Of a stretch of DNA of 64,000 nt, positions 50,206 to 58,880 are shown one piece after another. Under the pieces are notes generated by a model. The model saw only the letters and a list, made by a program, of their open reading frames with translations, ran no database searches and was not told where the DNA came from. The stretch covers positions 62,001 through 126,000 of the forward strand of contig JAFGEZ010000034.1 of the NCBI GenBank assembly GCA_016931295.1, given 5' to 3'. A program made the translations under genes and the position numbers. The stretch's first letter is position 1; each line of letters begins with the position of its first letter. The stretch is from Candidatus Krumholzibacteriota bacterium. GTDB taxonomy: Bacteria; Krumholzibacteriota; Krumholzibacteriia; Krumholzibacteriales; Krumholzibacteriaceae.

Positions 50206-51100
50206 GGGAGGCGGCGCGCCGATCGCCCGCCTCGTCGATCTCTACCTCGATCATCTCGCCGCGGAGCGGGGACTGAGTTGCCTGACCGTCGAGGCCTACG
50301 GCGGCGATCTCGCCCGGTACGCGGCCTACATGAGGTCACGCGGCCTCGACGGCCCGTCCGGTATCGATCTCGATTCGACCCTCCGGTACATCGCCGGGCT
50401 CGACGCGGCGCTCAGCGGCGCGACGAAATCGAGGATCATCTCGGCGATCCGGGGATTTCACCGGTTCCTCTACGTCGAGGGCGTCATCGACCGTCTCGAG
50501 ACGGCGGAAATCGCGTCGCCGAGGGGCCGGCGGCGCATCCCATTCGTTCTCACGCAGGAAGAGACGGCGCAGCTGCTCGATCGGCCGGGAGAGGACGTTC
50601 TCGGCCTGCGTGACCGCGCGCTCCTCGAGACCGATTACTCGACGGGGATGCGGGTGTCAGAGCTCTGCGGCCTCACCCTCGAACGCATCGACACCGAGCA
50701 GCGTCTCGTACGCATCCGGGGCAAGGGGGGACGGGAGCGGATCGTGCCGGTCGGCCGCCGGGCGTTCGAGGCCCTCGGGCGATACCTCGCCGAATCCCGG
50801 CCGTCGTTGCTGCGCACGCCGACGCCGTACGTCTTCCTCAACTACCGAGGCGGCCGCCTCTCCCGCGTCTCCTTCTGGAAGATGCTGAAGAAATACGCCG
50901 TCGAGGCGGGGTTGCCGGCCGAGACGACGCCGCACACCCTTCGGCATTCATTCGCCACGCATCTCATCGAAGGCGGGGCGGATCTCCGGGCCGTCCAGGA
51001 ACTGCTCGGCCATGCGAGCATCGCGACGACGCAGATATACACGCGACTCGACATGGACTACCTGCTCGAGGTCCACCGCACCTTCCATCCGCGGGGATAG
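50189..51100 (+). CDS. xerD: Tyrosine recombinase XerD
   Basis: 303 residues. Partner of XerC at dif. N-terminal core-binding domain (about 10-100; LYLDHLAAERGLSCLTVEAYGGDLARY), catalytic domain with Arg in YSTGMRVSELCGL, the Lys hairpin (VRIRGKGGRERIVPV), [27 protein letters not shown] and nucleophile Tyr in TTQIYTRLD. ATG 50189 after GGAGG and inside the end of uvrC, so translation is coupled. In many genomes xerD precedes scpAB as it does here, which supports the name; the two Xer genes are otherwise hard to tell apart. Confidence 0.9.
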   Translation: MSTSPEGGGAPIARLVDLYLDHLAAERGLSCLTVEAYGGDLARYAAYMRSRGLDGPSGIDLDSTLRYIAGLDAALSGATKSRIISAIRGFHRFLYVEGVIDRLETAEIASPRGRRRIPFVLTQEETAQLLDRPGEDVLGLRDRALLETDYSTGMRVSELCGLTLERIDTEQRLVRIRGKGGRERIVPVGRRAFEALGRYLAESRPSLLRTPTPYVFLNYRGGRLSRVSFWKMLKKYAVEAGLPAETTPHTLRHSFATHLIEGGADLRAVQELLGHASIATTQIYTRLDMDYLLEVHRTFHPRG

Positions 51101-51126
51101 GACGGCGTCCCGGGGACCGAAAGAGT

Positions 51127-51155
51127 TGACATGAAACCCCGTTTTTCGTAGCATA
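51127..51155 (+). promoter_or_regulatory. Promoter of the scpA-scpB-rluB-hisC-cmk-ispH operon
   Basis: TTGACA (51127-51132), 17-base spacer, TAGCAT (51150-51155). Predicted start near 51162, about 57 bases before the scpA ATG. Confidence 0.6.
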
Positions 51156-51218
51156 ATGCGTCCGTGCGGCGTCGAGGCAGCCGGCCCACGAAAAACGCCT
51201 GGAAGGTATATATTCGTA

Positions 51219-51974
51219 ATGAGTTACCACGTTCGCCTCACCCAGTTCGAAGGGCCGCTCGATCTGCTCCTGCACCTGATCCGCAGGGACAAGATCAATG
51301 TGTACGACATCAATATCTCGCACATTACGCGCGAGTATCTCTCCTATATCGAGATCATGCAGGAACTCCAGCTCGAGGTGGCGGGGGAGTTCTTCGTGAT
51401 GGCGGCCACCCTGATGCGCATCAAGGCGCAGATGCTGCTTCCCCGCCGGCCGGTCGGCGAGGAGGAGGAAGAGGACCCGCGGGAGGAACTCGTCAGGAAT
51501 CTCCTGGAATACAAGAGATTCAAGGAGGCCGCGAAAAATTTCAAGGAGATGGAGGAGGACCGGCGACTCGTCTTCACGCGCCCGCCGGCGGATCCGCCCG
51601 AGGATGTCTCGGGGGAACCGCCGGAACTCTCCGTCTCCCTCTTCGACCTGATCGAGGCCTTCCGGAAGGTCATGGACGATCTGCGGAAGCAGACCCCGTT
51701 CAGGATCGAGAAGGAGAGCTGGACGATCGAGGAAAAGCGCGAGGCGATCGGACGCCGGATCCGGGAAGGATCGGAGCTTCTCTTCAGCGAGCTCTTCGGG
51801 CGCGGAACGACGCGGATCGAGATCATCGTGACCTTCCTCGCCCTGCTCGAGATGGTTCGTCTCGGCGAGGTCGTCGCGCGGCAGATGGATCGGGGCGGCG
51901 GCATCTGGTTGTATCGGCCCGGCGATGCGCCTCGGCCAGGCCCCGGGGAGGAGACACGGGATGACGAGGGATAA
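51219..51974 (+). CDS. scpA: Segregation and condensation protein A (kleisin)
   Basis: 251 residues. Kleisin that bridges the SMC heads. Starts SYHVRLTQFEGPLDLLLHLIRRDKINVYDINISHITREYL, the strongly conserved N-terminal helix pair; middle acidic linker (EEEEEDPREELVRNLLEYKRFKEAA); C-terminal winged helix (LFSELFGRGTTRIEIIVTFLALLEMVRLGEV). ATG 51219; the nearest ribosome-like site GGAAGG is 12 bases away, rather far. Overlaps scpB by 14 bases. Has its own promoter. Confidence 0.95.
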   Translation: MSYHVRLTQFEGPLDLLLHLIRRDKINVYDINISHITREYLSYIEIMQELQLEVAGEFFVMAATLMRIKAQMLLPRRPVGEEEEEDPREELVRNLLEYKRFKEAAKNFKEMEEDRRLVFTRPPADPPEDVSGEPPELSVSLFDLIEAFRKVMDDLRKQTPFRIEKESWTIEEKREAIGRRIREGSELLFSELFGRGTTRIEIIVTFLALLEMVRLGEVVARQMDRGGGIWLYRPGDAPRPGPGEETRDDEG

Positions 51975-52638
51975 CACCGGCGATCCGATGCCGACCAGCC
52001 GTCTCGAACGCGATATCGAGGCGCTGCTCTTCGCCTCGGACGCGCCGCTTCCGGCGGCGCGGATTTCCGCCATCACGGGCGATACCCCGACGAAGGATAT
52101 CCGGGAGGCCATCGGCGCGCTCGAGCGCTGGTACCGGGGCAGCTCCCGCAGCTTCGGAATCGTCGAGGTCGCGGGGGGATACCAGCTCACGACGCTTCCC
52201 GAGTACGCCGGGATCGTCGGCAATCTCTTCCGCGCAAGGCGCAAGATGCGCCTTTCGCAGCCGGCGCTCGAGACGCTCGCGATCGTCGCGTACAAGCAGC
52301 CGTTGAGCAGGGTGCAGATCGAGGAGATCCGGGGAGTGAACTGCGACGGCGTGATATCGACTCTCGTCGAGCGCGAGTTGATCACGATCACCGGACGGGG
52401 CGAGGGCGTCGGCCGTCCCTACCTCTATTCGACGACGAGGAAGTTCCTCGAGTATCTCGGGCTCAAGGATTTCAGGGATCTGCCGGCCCTCGAGGAACTG
52501 GAGAAGGAGATCGAGAGGATCGATCTCATCCCGGCGCCAGAGGCGGAGGGTGCCGCGCCGGAAGGCGAGGAAAACGATCCGGCGGACGCCGACCGCGGCG
52601 CACCCCGGGGAGGTGGCGGAGAGACGGAGACGGCATGA
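51961..52638 (+). CDS. scpB: Segregation and condensation protein B
   Basis: 225 residues. Two winged-helix domains that dimerise and bind ScpA. Opening LERDIEALLFASDAPLPAARI, then QPALETLAIVAYKQPLSRVQIEEIRGV and LITITGRGEGVGRPYLYSTTRKFLEYLGL, all typical. The last 40 residues are an acidic, glycine-rich tail with no fold. ATG 51961 after GGAGG, inside scpA. Overlaps rluB by ATGA. Confidence 0.95.
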   Translation: MTRDNTGDPMPTSRLERDIEALLFASDAPLPAARISAITGDTPTKDIREAIGALERWYRGSSRSFGIVEVAGGYQLTTLPEYAGIVGNLFRARRKMRLSQPALETLAIVAYKQPLSRVQIEEIRGVNCDGVISTLVERELITITGRGEGVGRPYLYSTTRKFLEYLGLKDFRDLPALEELEKEIERIDLIPAPEAEGAAPEGEENDPADADRGAPRGGGGETETA

Positions 52639-53372
52639 GTGGACCTGTCAGGATCAACCGCTTTCTCGCATCGGCGGGACTCGGCTCCCGCCGCTCCTGC
52701 GAGGAGCTGATCAGGCACGGACGGGTCACCGTGAACGGCCGTGCGGTCGAGGGACTCGGAGACACGGTCGATCCGGAACGGGACCTCGTCACCGTCGACG
52801 GCACGCGAGTCGAAATCGGGGAATCGACGGTCGTCCTCGTCCTCAACAAGCCGACAGGCGTCCTCAGCACCGTCGAGGACACGCACGGGCGCGCGACCGT
52901 GATCGATATCGCGCGCGAGGCCGGATGGACGGCGCGCGTCTTTCCCGTCGGGCGGCTCGACAAGGAGACCTCGGGCGTCATCCTGTTGACCAACGACGGG
53001 GAGTTGACGCACCGGCTCACCCACCCGCGATACAAGGTCGAGAAGACCTACCGCGTGGTCGTCGAGGGCGACATAAACGACGAATCGGTCGCTTCCGTCG
53101 CCGCGGGCGTCAGAACGAGAGAGCTCGTGACGATGCCGTGCCGGGTGACGGTGATCTCGCGCGGCGGCGGCGAAAGCGAGCTGGAAGTGACGATCAGCGA
53201 AGGAAAGAAGCGCCAGGTGAGACGGATGTTCGCCGCCGTCGGACACGCCGTGAAGAGGCTGCACCGGTCGACGATCGCCGATCTCGCGTTCGAGGACGTG
53301 GCCTCGGGTGCGATCAGGCCGCTGACCGCCGAGGAGGAGAAGAAACTCAGGGACCTCACCGGCCTGCGGTGA
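52635..53372 (+). CDS. rluB: 23S rRNA/ribosomal large subunit pseudouridine synthase (RluB family)
   Basis: 245 residues. N-terminal S4 RNA-binding domain (5-65: RINRFLASAGLGSRRSCEELIRHGRVTVNG) and RsuA-type catalytic domain with the Asp motif VGRLDKETSGVILLTNDG and NKPTGVLSTV. EKTYRVVVEG and GKKRQVRRMF are also family marks. Whether its target is 23S position 2605 (RluB) or another site cannot be decided from sequence; the scpAB-rluB order is common and supports RluB. Overlaps scpB. Confidence 0.9.
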   Translation: MSGPVRINRFLASAGLGSRRSCEELIRHGRVTVNGRAVEGLGDTVDPERDLVTVDGTRVEIGESTVVLVLNKPTGVLSTVEDTHGRATVIDIAREAGWTARVFPVGRLDKETSGVILLTNDGELTHRLTHPRYKVEKTYRVVVEGDINDESVASVAAGVRTRELVTMPCRVTVISRGGGESELEVTISEGKKRQVRRMFAAVGHAVKRLHRSTIADLAFEDVASGAIRPLTAEEEKKLRDLTGLR

Positions 53373-53390
53373 GGAGGAGGAGATGACCGC

Positions 53391-54488
53391 ATGGATTTCA
53401 GGGATCTGCTGCTGCCGCACCTGAGGAACGTCAGGCCCTACATCCCCGGCAAGCCGGTCGAGGAGCTCAGACGCGAACGGAATATCGAAGGAGAGATCCT
53501 CAAGCTCGCGTCGAACGAGAACCCGAACGAGCCGATCGAGGCGATCCGCCTGGCGATCGTCGAGGAGATCGCCCAGCTCAACCGGTACCCGAACTCGGGG
53601 TCCTATTACCTCGTCCACGACATCGCCGCCCATCTCGGCGTCGAACCGGAGCGTATCTTCGTCGGCAACGGCTCGAACGAGATCCTCGACCTGATGGCCC
53701 GGGCATTCGTGGGACCAGGGGACGAGATCGTCTATCCCTACCCGAGTTTCCTCGTCTACCCGATCGTCGCCCAGCTCTCGGCGGCGAAAGCCGTCGAGGT
53801 GCCCCTCGAGAACCACACGATCGATCTCCAGGCCGTTCGAGAGGCGATGACCCAGAATACGCGGATGGTCTTCATCTGCAATCCCAACAACCCCACGTCG
53901 ACCTACATCGGCCGGAACGACGTCGAGCGCTTCATGAACACCGTCCGGGAGGAGACGATCATCGTTTTCGACGAGGCCTACTTCGAATACGTCACGGCCG
54001 ACGACTACCCCGACACGATCGCCATGATAACCGACCATCCGAACATCGTCGTCACGAGAACCTTCTCGAAGATATACTCGCTCTCGGGTCTCCGTATCGG
54101 GTATGCGGTCGCCGACCCGGGCTTCGTGGAATGCATGCATCGCATCAGGCAGCCCTTCAACGTCAACAGGATCGCGCAGGCGGCCGCGCGTGCGGCGATC
54201 GCGAACGCCGACAAGGTGCGCGAGATCGTCGAGGAGAACAGGCGCGAACTCGAATTCCTCACCGCGGAGATGGAGAAGCTCGGATTCGAGGTGCCGCCGT
54301 CGCAGACGAATTTCATCCTCGCGTTCCCTCCGGCGGGCACGTCCGGTCTCGCCGACGCGCTCCTCGACCGCGGCATCATCGTCCGGCCGATGAAACCCTA
54401 CGGCCTCGGCGAGGAGACGATCCGCGTCTCCGTCGGCACTCCCTACGAGAACCGGCGCTTCGTCGACGTTCTCCGCGAGGTCCTCTGA
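53391..54488 (+). CDS. hisC: Histidinol-phosphate aminotransferase
   Basis: 365 residues. PLP fold type I enzyme. Visible: LASNENPNEP (substrate loop), YPNSGSYYL, GNGSNEILDLMARAF, CNPNNPTSTYIG, DEAYFEY and the PLP Lys in TRTFSKIYSLSGLRIGY. GGAGGAGGAG is 7 bases before the ATG. It lies alone among housekeeping genes with no other his gene, so it may also serve aromatic amino acids, as HisC does in some bacteria. The gap to the next gene is 62 bases. Confidence 0.92.
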   Translation: MDFRDLLLPHLRNVRPYIPGKPVEELRRERNIEGEILKLASNENPNEPIEAIRLAIVEEIAQLNRYPNSGSYYLVHDIAAHLGVEPERIFVGNGSNEILDLMARAFVGPGDEIVYPYPSFLVYPIVAQLSAAKAVEVPLENHTIDLQAVREAMTQNTRMVFICNPNNPTSTYIGRNDVERFMNTVREETIIVFDEAYFEYVTADDYPDTIAMITDHPNIVVTRTFSKIYSLSGLRIGYAVADPGFVECMHRIRQPFNVNRIAQAAARAAIANADKVREIVEENRRELEFLTAEMEKLGFEVPPSQTNFILAFPPAGTSGLADALLDRGIIVRPMKPYGLGEETIRVSVGTPYENRRFVDVLREVL

Positions 54489-54550
54489 ACGCGGGCGGGA
54501 TACTACCACCGGCGGGCGAAGGGTCGCCGGCCGATGGAGGCAGGACGACG

Positions 54551-55909
54551 ATGCGGGAAGACGGCAACGGCATCATCCGGCGCATGATCATCACCCTCGA
54601 CGGCCCGGCCGGTTCGGGGAAGAGCACGACGGCGCGCCTTCTCGCCAAACGGCTCGGACTCGTCTATCTCGACACGGGAGCGATGTACCGGGCGGTCACG
54701 CTCGCCCTCGAGAGGCGCGGCGGCGATCCCGGAGACGCGGACGCGGCGACCGCCGCCGCGCGGGAATCGACGATCGAGTTCAGGACCGTCGACGGCGCCC
54801 CGGCATGCCACCTCGACGGGGAGAACGTCGAGAAGGCGATCCGCGGACCGGCGGTTTCCCGGAACGTCTCGCCGGTGAGCCGTCATGCGGGCGTCAGGCG
54901 CGAAATGGTCCGTCTGCAACGCGCGATCGGCAGGCGGGGAGGCGTCGTGGCAGAGGGACGCGACACCGGGTCGACCGTGTTCCCGTGGGCGCACCTCAAG
55001 GTCTACCTCGTTGCCGACATGGACGCCAGGGCGAGCAGGCGGCTCAATCAGAACCGGTACCTCGGGCTGGATGGCGATCTCGATTCCGTGCGGGAGAACC
55101 TCGCGTCTCGCGACCGCATCGACTCGGGACGGGAGCACAGTCCGCTCGTGCAGCCGGCGGGCGCGATCGTCGTGGACACCTCCCGGGTGACGATCGACGA
55201 ACAGGTCGCGATGATCGAGGAGGAGGCCCGGATGGAGGCGGAGCGGCTCGATGCCCTGGCCGTTCCTTCAGGCAAACGCAACCGGAACGCCCGCATGCGG
55301 GTGTACTTCCGCCTCTCGCAGATGCTCGTCAGGACGATCGCCAGAGTTCTCTTCGGACTCCGCATCGTCGGCGCGGAGAACCTGCGGTGGCGTGAACACT
55401 ACCTGTTCGCATGCAATCACATCTCGTACGCCGATCCGCCCGTCGTCGGGTGCGCGCTCGACCGGGAAACGTGGTTCGTCGCGAAGAAGGAGCTGTTCAG
55501 CAACCGTCTGTTCGCCTGGCTTATCCGCACGTACCACGCCATCGAGATCGATCGCGACGGGTTCGACAGGCGGGCGCTCCAGCGCATCCTCGAACTCCTC
55601 GCTTCGGGGGAATCCGCCCTGATGTTTCCCGAGGGAACGCGCTCGCGCACGGGACGGCTCGGCACGGTGAAGAGCGGCCTCGGCATGATCGCCATCAAGT
55701 CGCGCGTTCCGGTCGTGCCGGTCTACGTGACCGGGACGAACGCCCTCCGAGCGTGCATCGCCCGCCGGCGACGGCTCGAGGTGCGCATCGGCCCGCCCGT
55801 GCGCATTCCGCCAGGCTGGGAACCGGAAGACCGCAAGCAGGCGTACGCCACCTTCGCGAGAATGGTGCAGGAGGAGATCGGGATGTTGCGAGATGACGCG
55901 ACGGCTTGA
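54551..55909 (+). CDS. Cytidylate kinase-PlsC acyltransferase fusion
   Basis: 452 residues in one open frame. N-terminal CMP kinase (12-225): ITLDGPAGSGKSTTARLLAK P-loop, YLDTGAMYRAVTLAL, RDTGSTVFPWAHLKVYL and NRDRIDSGREHSPL. Linker about 225-250, then 1-acyl-glycerol-3-phosphate acyltransferase (about 255-452): NHISYADP with the catalytic His290/Asp295 pair, FPEGTRSRTGRLGTVKSG with Glu361, and VVPVYVTGTN. It combines pyrimidine nucleotide and phospholipid synthesis. In Clostridia the same two genes are separate neighbours upstream of ispH and rpsA, as here, so the fusion probably came from loss of the stop between them. ATG 54551 after GGAGG; ATG 54584 is possible. Overlaps ispH by 17 bases. 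Confidence 0.9.
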   Translation: MREDGNGIIRRMIITLDGPAGSGKSTTARLLAKRLGLVYLDTGAMYRAVTLALERRGGDPGDADAATAAARESTIEFRTVDGAPACHLDGENVEKAIRGPAVSRNVSPVSRHAGVRREMVRLQRAIGRRGGVVAEGRDTGSTVFPWAHLKVYLVADMDARASRRLNQNRYLGLDGDLDSVRENLASRDRIDSGREHSPLVQPAGAIVVDTSRVTIDEQVAMIEEEARMEAERLDALAVPSGKRNRNARMRVYFRLSQMLVRTIARVLFGLRIVGAENLRWREHYLFACNHISYADPPVVGCALDRETWFVAKKELFSNRLFAWLIRTYHAIEIDRDGFDRRALQRILELLASGESALMFPEGTRSRTGRLGTVKSGLGMIAIKSRVPVVPVYVTGTNALRACIARRRRLEVRIGPPVRIPPGWEPEDRKQAYATFARMVQEEIGMLRDDATA

Positions 55910-56750
55910 GATCATACGCTCCGAGCATACCGGGTACTGCTTCGGCGTGAAGCGCGCGATGAGGCTGATCGACGAGGGCCTCGAGGCCGGAGGCGGGGAG
56001 ATCTGCACGATCGGCGACGTCATCCACAATCCCCAGGCCGTCGAGCGGCTGCGGAACCGGGGGCTCGTTCCGGTCCGTTCGCTCGACGAGGTGGGGGAGG
56101 ACGGCGTGCTCGTCATCCGGGCGCACGGCGTCGATCCGGCTCTCGTCGAGGAAGCCGGACGCCGTGGAATCGGGCTCATCGACACCACCTGCCCCTTCGT
56201 CCTCCGGAGCCAGAACTACGTCCGCCGCCTGCACGAGGAGGGCGTACCGGTCATCATCATCGGCGACGCGCGTCACCCCGAGGTCCAGGGGATCGCGGGA
56301 CGGGCGGGTGAAGACGCCGTGATCCTCGACGACGAATCCGCCGCCGCGGACGTCGGTCCCTACGAGCGGGCGGGAGTGGTCATCCAGACGACATTCGCAC
56401 GCGAGAAGGCGATGGCGATCACGGAGGCCCTCCGCGAACGGGTGCGGGATCTGCGCGTCTACGACACGATCTGCCAGGCGACCGTCCTCCGTCGCGAGGC
56501 CACGAAGCGCCTCGCGGGCAAGGTCGACCTGATGCTGGTCGTCGGCGGTCGAAGCAGTTCGAATACCAAGCGGCTCTATCGCATGTGCGTCGATCTCGGT
56601 GTGCCCACTGAATTTATCGAGACGGCGGACGAGATCGATCCCTCCTGGTTCGCGGGCCGGCGGATCGTCGGCCTCGCCACCGGCACCTCCACTCCGGACT
56701 GGATCATCGAGGAGGTCCTCGACCGTCTTTCGCGCCTTTCCGGCGAGTGA
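55893..56750 (+). CDS. ispH: 4-hydroxy-3-methylbut-2-enyl diphosphate reductase
   Basis: 285 residues. Last step of the MEP isoprenoid pathway, a 4Fe-4S enzyme. Three cluster Cys are visible: Cys16 (GYCFGV), the Cys in IDTTCPFV and the Cys in YDTICQAT. Substrate motifs GDVIHNPQAVERL, IRAHGV, GDARHPEVQGI, GGRSSSNTKRL and ATGTSTPDWIIEEV are all present. Length is standard. Overlaps the cmk-plsC fusion and precedes rpsA, an arrangement shared with Firmicutes where ispH and rpsA adjoin. Confidence 0.96.
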   Translation: MTRRLEIIRSEHTGYCFGVKRAMRLIDEGLEAGGGEICTIGDVIHNPQAVERLRNRGLVPVRSLDEVGEDGVLVIRAHGVDPALVEEAGRRGIGLIDTTCPFVLRSQNYVRRLHEEGVPVIIIGDARHPEVQGIAGRAGEDAVILDDESAAADVGPYERAGVVIQTTFAREKAMAITEALRERVRDLRVYDTICQATVLRREATKRLAGKVDLMLVVGGRSSSNTKRLYRMCVDLGVPTEFIETADEIDPSWFAGRRIVGLATGTSTPDWIIEEVLDRLSRLSGE

Positions 56751-56769
56751 CGGAACGAGGGGATTTCCC

Positions 56770-56798
56770 TTGCGGTAAAACCGCTGACGTCATATCAT
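56770..56798 (+). promoter_or_regulatory. Promoter of rpsA with overlapping palindromes
   Basis: TTGCGG (56770-56775), 17-base spacer, TATCAT (56793-56798). GCGGTAAAACCGC (56772-56784) covers the -35 box and TGACGTCA (56785-56792) fills the rest of the spacer. Predicted leader about 37 bases. Confidence 0.6.
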
Positions 56799-56841
56799 AA
56801 TAGACCGTTTTACATTCCTTTCAGAAAGGGGAGAACGTCAG

Positions 56842-58806
56842 ATGACGGACGAAACATTCTCAACGCAGGAACAGGGCCCCGAGGATCTCGGGAAAACAGG
56901 CGAAAGCGAGGGCAGCACGTCGACGAAAGCCGGCACGTCCGGCTCGTACCTCGACATGTTCGAACCGGTCCCGGCCGAGGAACTCGACGAAGACGGCAGG
57001 ATGGACGAGGACTGGGAGACGATGTACAAGGAGATCACCGAGAAGGCCGATACGCTTCGCGAAGGCAAGATCGTCAGCGGCACCGTCTACGCCGTGAACG
57101 ACAAGGAAGTCATCCTCGACGTCGGATTCAAGAGCGAGGGGACGATTCCCTACAACGAGTTCGTGAATTGCGAGGAAGTCAAGCCCGGTGACGTCTTCGA
57201 CGTGTTCCTCGAGAAGATGGAGAACCAGGACGGCCTGATCGTGCTCTCCAAGGAGAAGGCCGACTTCCTGAAGGCGTGGGATACGATCAAGGAATCCTAC
57301 GACCAGATGCGGGTCGTCACCACGAAGGTCGACCGCCGCATCAAGGGCGGGCTCGTCGTCAAGCTGCTCGGCGTCGACGCCTTCCTGCCCGGTTCGCAGA
57401 TCGCTCTCAGGCAGGTTCCGAACCTCGACGAGCTGATCGGCGAGGAACTCGAGGCCAAGATCATCAAGCTGAACAAGCGGCGCCGCAACATCGTCGTATC
57501 GCGCCGCGTGGTCCTCGAGGAGGAGCGGGAGAAGAAGAAGAAGAAGCTGCTGGCCGAGCTGCAGGTGGGCGAGACGCGCGAGGGCGTCGTGAAGAACATT
57601 ACCGACTTCGGCGCATTCGTCGATCTCGGCGGCATCGACGGCCTGCTGCACCTCACCGACCTCACCTGGGGCCGCGTGAGCCATCCCTCCGAGGTCGTGG
57701 CGATCGGCGACAAGCTGAGCGTCAAGATCCTCGATTTCGATCCGGAACGCGAGCGGATCTCGCTGGGCCTCAAGCAGCTTACCCCGTACCCGTGGGAGGG
57801 CGTCGACGAGCGCTACCCGGTCGGCAACACGATCCGGGGCAAGGTCGTCTCGATCACCGATTACGGCGCCTTCGTCGAGCTGGAGAAGGGCGTCGAGGGA
57901 CTCATCCACATCTCGGAGATGTCCTGGACGCGCCACGTCAAGCACCCGTCGAAGATCGTCGCGATCGGCGACACGGTCGAGGCGGTCGTCTTGAACGTGG
58001 ACAAGGAGCACGAGAAGATCTCCCTCGGACTCAAGCAGCTCGAGCCCGATCCGTGGAAGCAGCTCGAGGGCAAGTACCCTCCCGGCACACGCCTGAAGGG
58101 CAAGGTCCGGAACCTCACCAATTTCGGCGCCTTCGTCGAGATCGAGGACGGCATAGACGGCCTCGTGCACATCTCGGACATGTCCTGGGCCAAGCGCATC
58201 CGCCACCCGTCGGAAATGGTGCGCAAGGGTGACGACATCGAGGTCGTCGTTCTCGATATCGACAGCGACAAGCGGCGTATCAGCCTCGGCATGAAGCAGA
58301 CCCGCGAGAATCCGTGGTCGGCCCTGGCCAAGGAGTACGGCATCGGCACCGAGGTCGACGGGACGATCTCCCGCATCCTCGACCGCGGCTGCGTCGTGGA
58401 GCTCCGCAACGACGTCGAGGGTTTCGTGCCCCTGTCGCATCTCGGCATCGACAACCTGAAGAAGCCGACGGAACACTTCGAGCCGGGGGCGAAGCTTCCG
58501 CTCAAGGTCATCAAGATGGATCCGCAGAACAAGCGGATCGTCCTCAGCGTCAACGCGTGGCTCGAGTCGCGCGGACCCGAGGAGGCCGCCGAATTCGCCG
58601 GCCGGTTCCCGAAACGGGAACTCCCGCCGGAGGAGGAGGCCCCCGCCGGGGGTGGCGTCGCCTCGGAGGACGACGACATCGACTTCGACGACGATTACGA
58701 TGTTGAGGAGTCGAACGTCGAGGCCGCATCCGACGAGGAGATCGTCGACGAGGACGAGGAAGCGGACGCGGAAGACGGAGCCGGGGAGGACGACGACAAG
58801 TCCTGA
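56842..58806 (+). CDS. rpsA: 30S ribosomal protein S1
   Basis: 654 residues. Six S1 (OB-fold) repeats: about 73-140, 155-225, 245-312 (GVVKNITDFGAFVDLGGIDG), 330-398 (GKVVSITDYGAFVELEKGVEG), 415-483 (GKVRNLTNFGAFVEIEDG) and 500-570. It brings mRNAs to the ribosome, important for genes here that lack a Shine-Dalgarno. The N-terminal 70 residues are acidic and low-complexity. The C-terminal 65 residues (from about 590) are an almost uninterrupted Asp/Glu tail, unusual for S1. GGGGAG lies before ATG. Own promoter and a hairpin after the stop. Confidence 0.96.
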   Translation: MTDETFSTQEQGPEDLGKTGESEGSTSTKAGTSGSYLDMFEPVPAEELDEDGRMDEDWETMYKEITEKADTLREGKIVSGTVYAVNDKEVILDVGFKSEGTIPYNEFVNCEEVKPGDVFDVFLEKMENQDGLIVLSKEKADFLKAWDTIKESYDQMRVVTTKVDRRIKGGLVVKLLGVDAFLPGSQIALRQVPNLDELIGEELEAKIIKLNKRRRNIVVSRRVVLEEEREKKKKKLLAELQVGETREGVVKNITDFGAFVDLGGIDGLLHLTDLTWGRVSHPSEVVAIGDKLSVKILDFDPERERISLGLKQLTPYPWEGVDERYPVGNTIRGKVVSITDYGAFVELEKGVEGLIHISEMSWTRHVKHPSKIVAIGDTVEAVVLNVDKEHEKISLGLKQLEPDPWKQLEGKYPPGTRLKGKVRNLTNFGAFVEIEDGIDGLVHISDMSWAKRIRHPSEMVRKGDDIEVVVLDIDSDKRRISLGMKQTRENPWSALAKEYGIGTEVDGTISRILDRGCVVELRNDVEGFVPLSHLGIDNLKKPTEHFEPGAKLPLKVIKMDPQNKRIVLSVNAWLESRGPEEAAEFAGRFPKRELPPEEEAPAGGGVASEDDDIDFDDDYDVEESNVEAASDEEIVDEDEEADAEDGAGEDDDKS

Positions 58807-58840
58807 CGGACCGTCGCGATCGCACAGTCATCTGCCGGAG

Positions 58841-58863
58841 TGAGGGTGGGGGTTCCACCCTCA
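58841..58863 (+). terminator. Hairpin after rpsA
   Basis: TGAGGGTGG (58841-58849) pairs perfectly with CCACCCTCA (58855-58863), loop GGGTT, followed by TTCCTTA. A nine-base-pair stem with a short T-rich tail; probable intrinsic terminator for rpsA. It ends 17 bases before the mtaB ATG. Confidence 0.6.
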
Positions 58864-58880
58864 TTCCTTATCGGGAAGCC

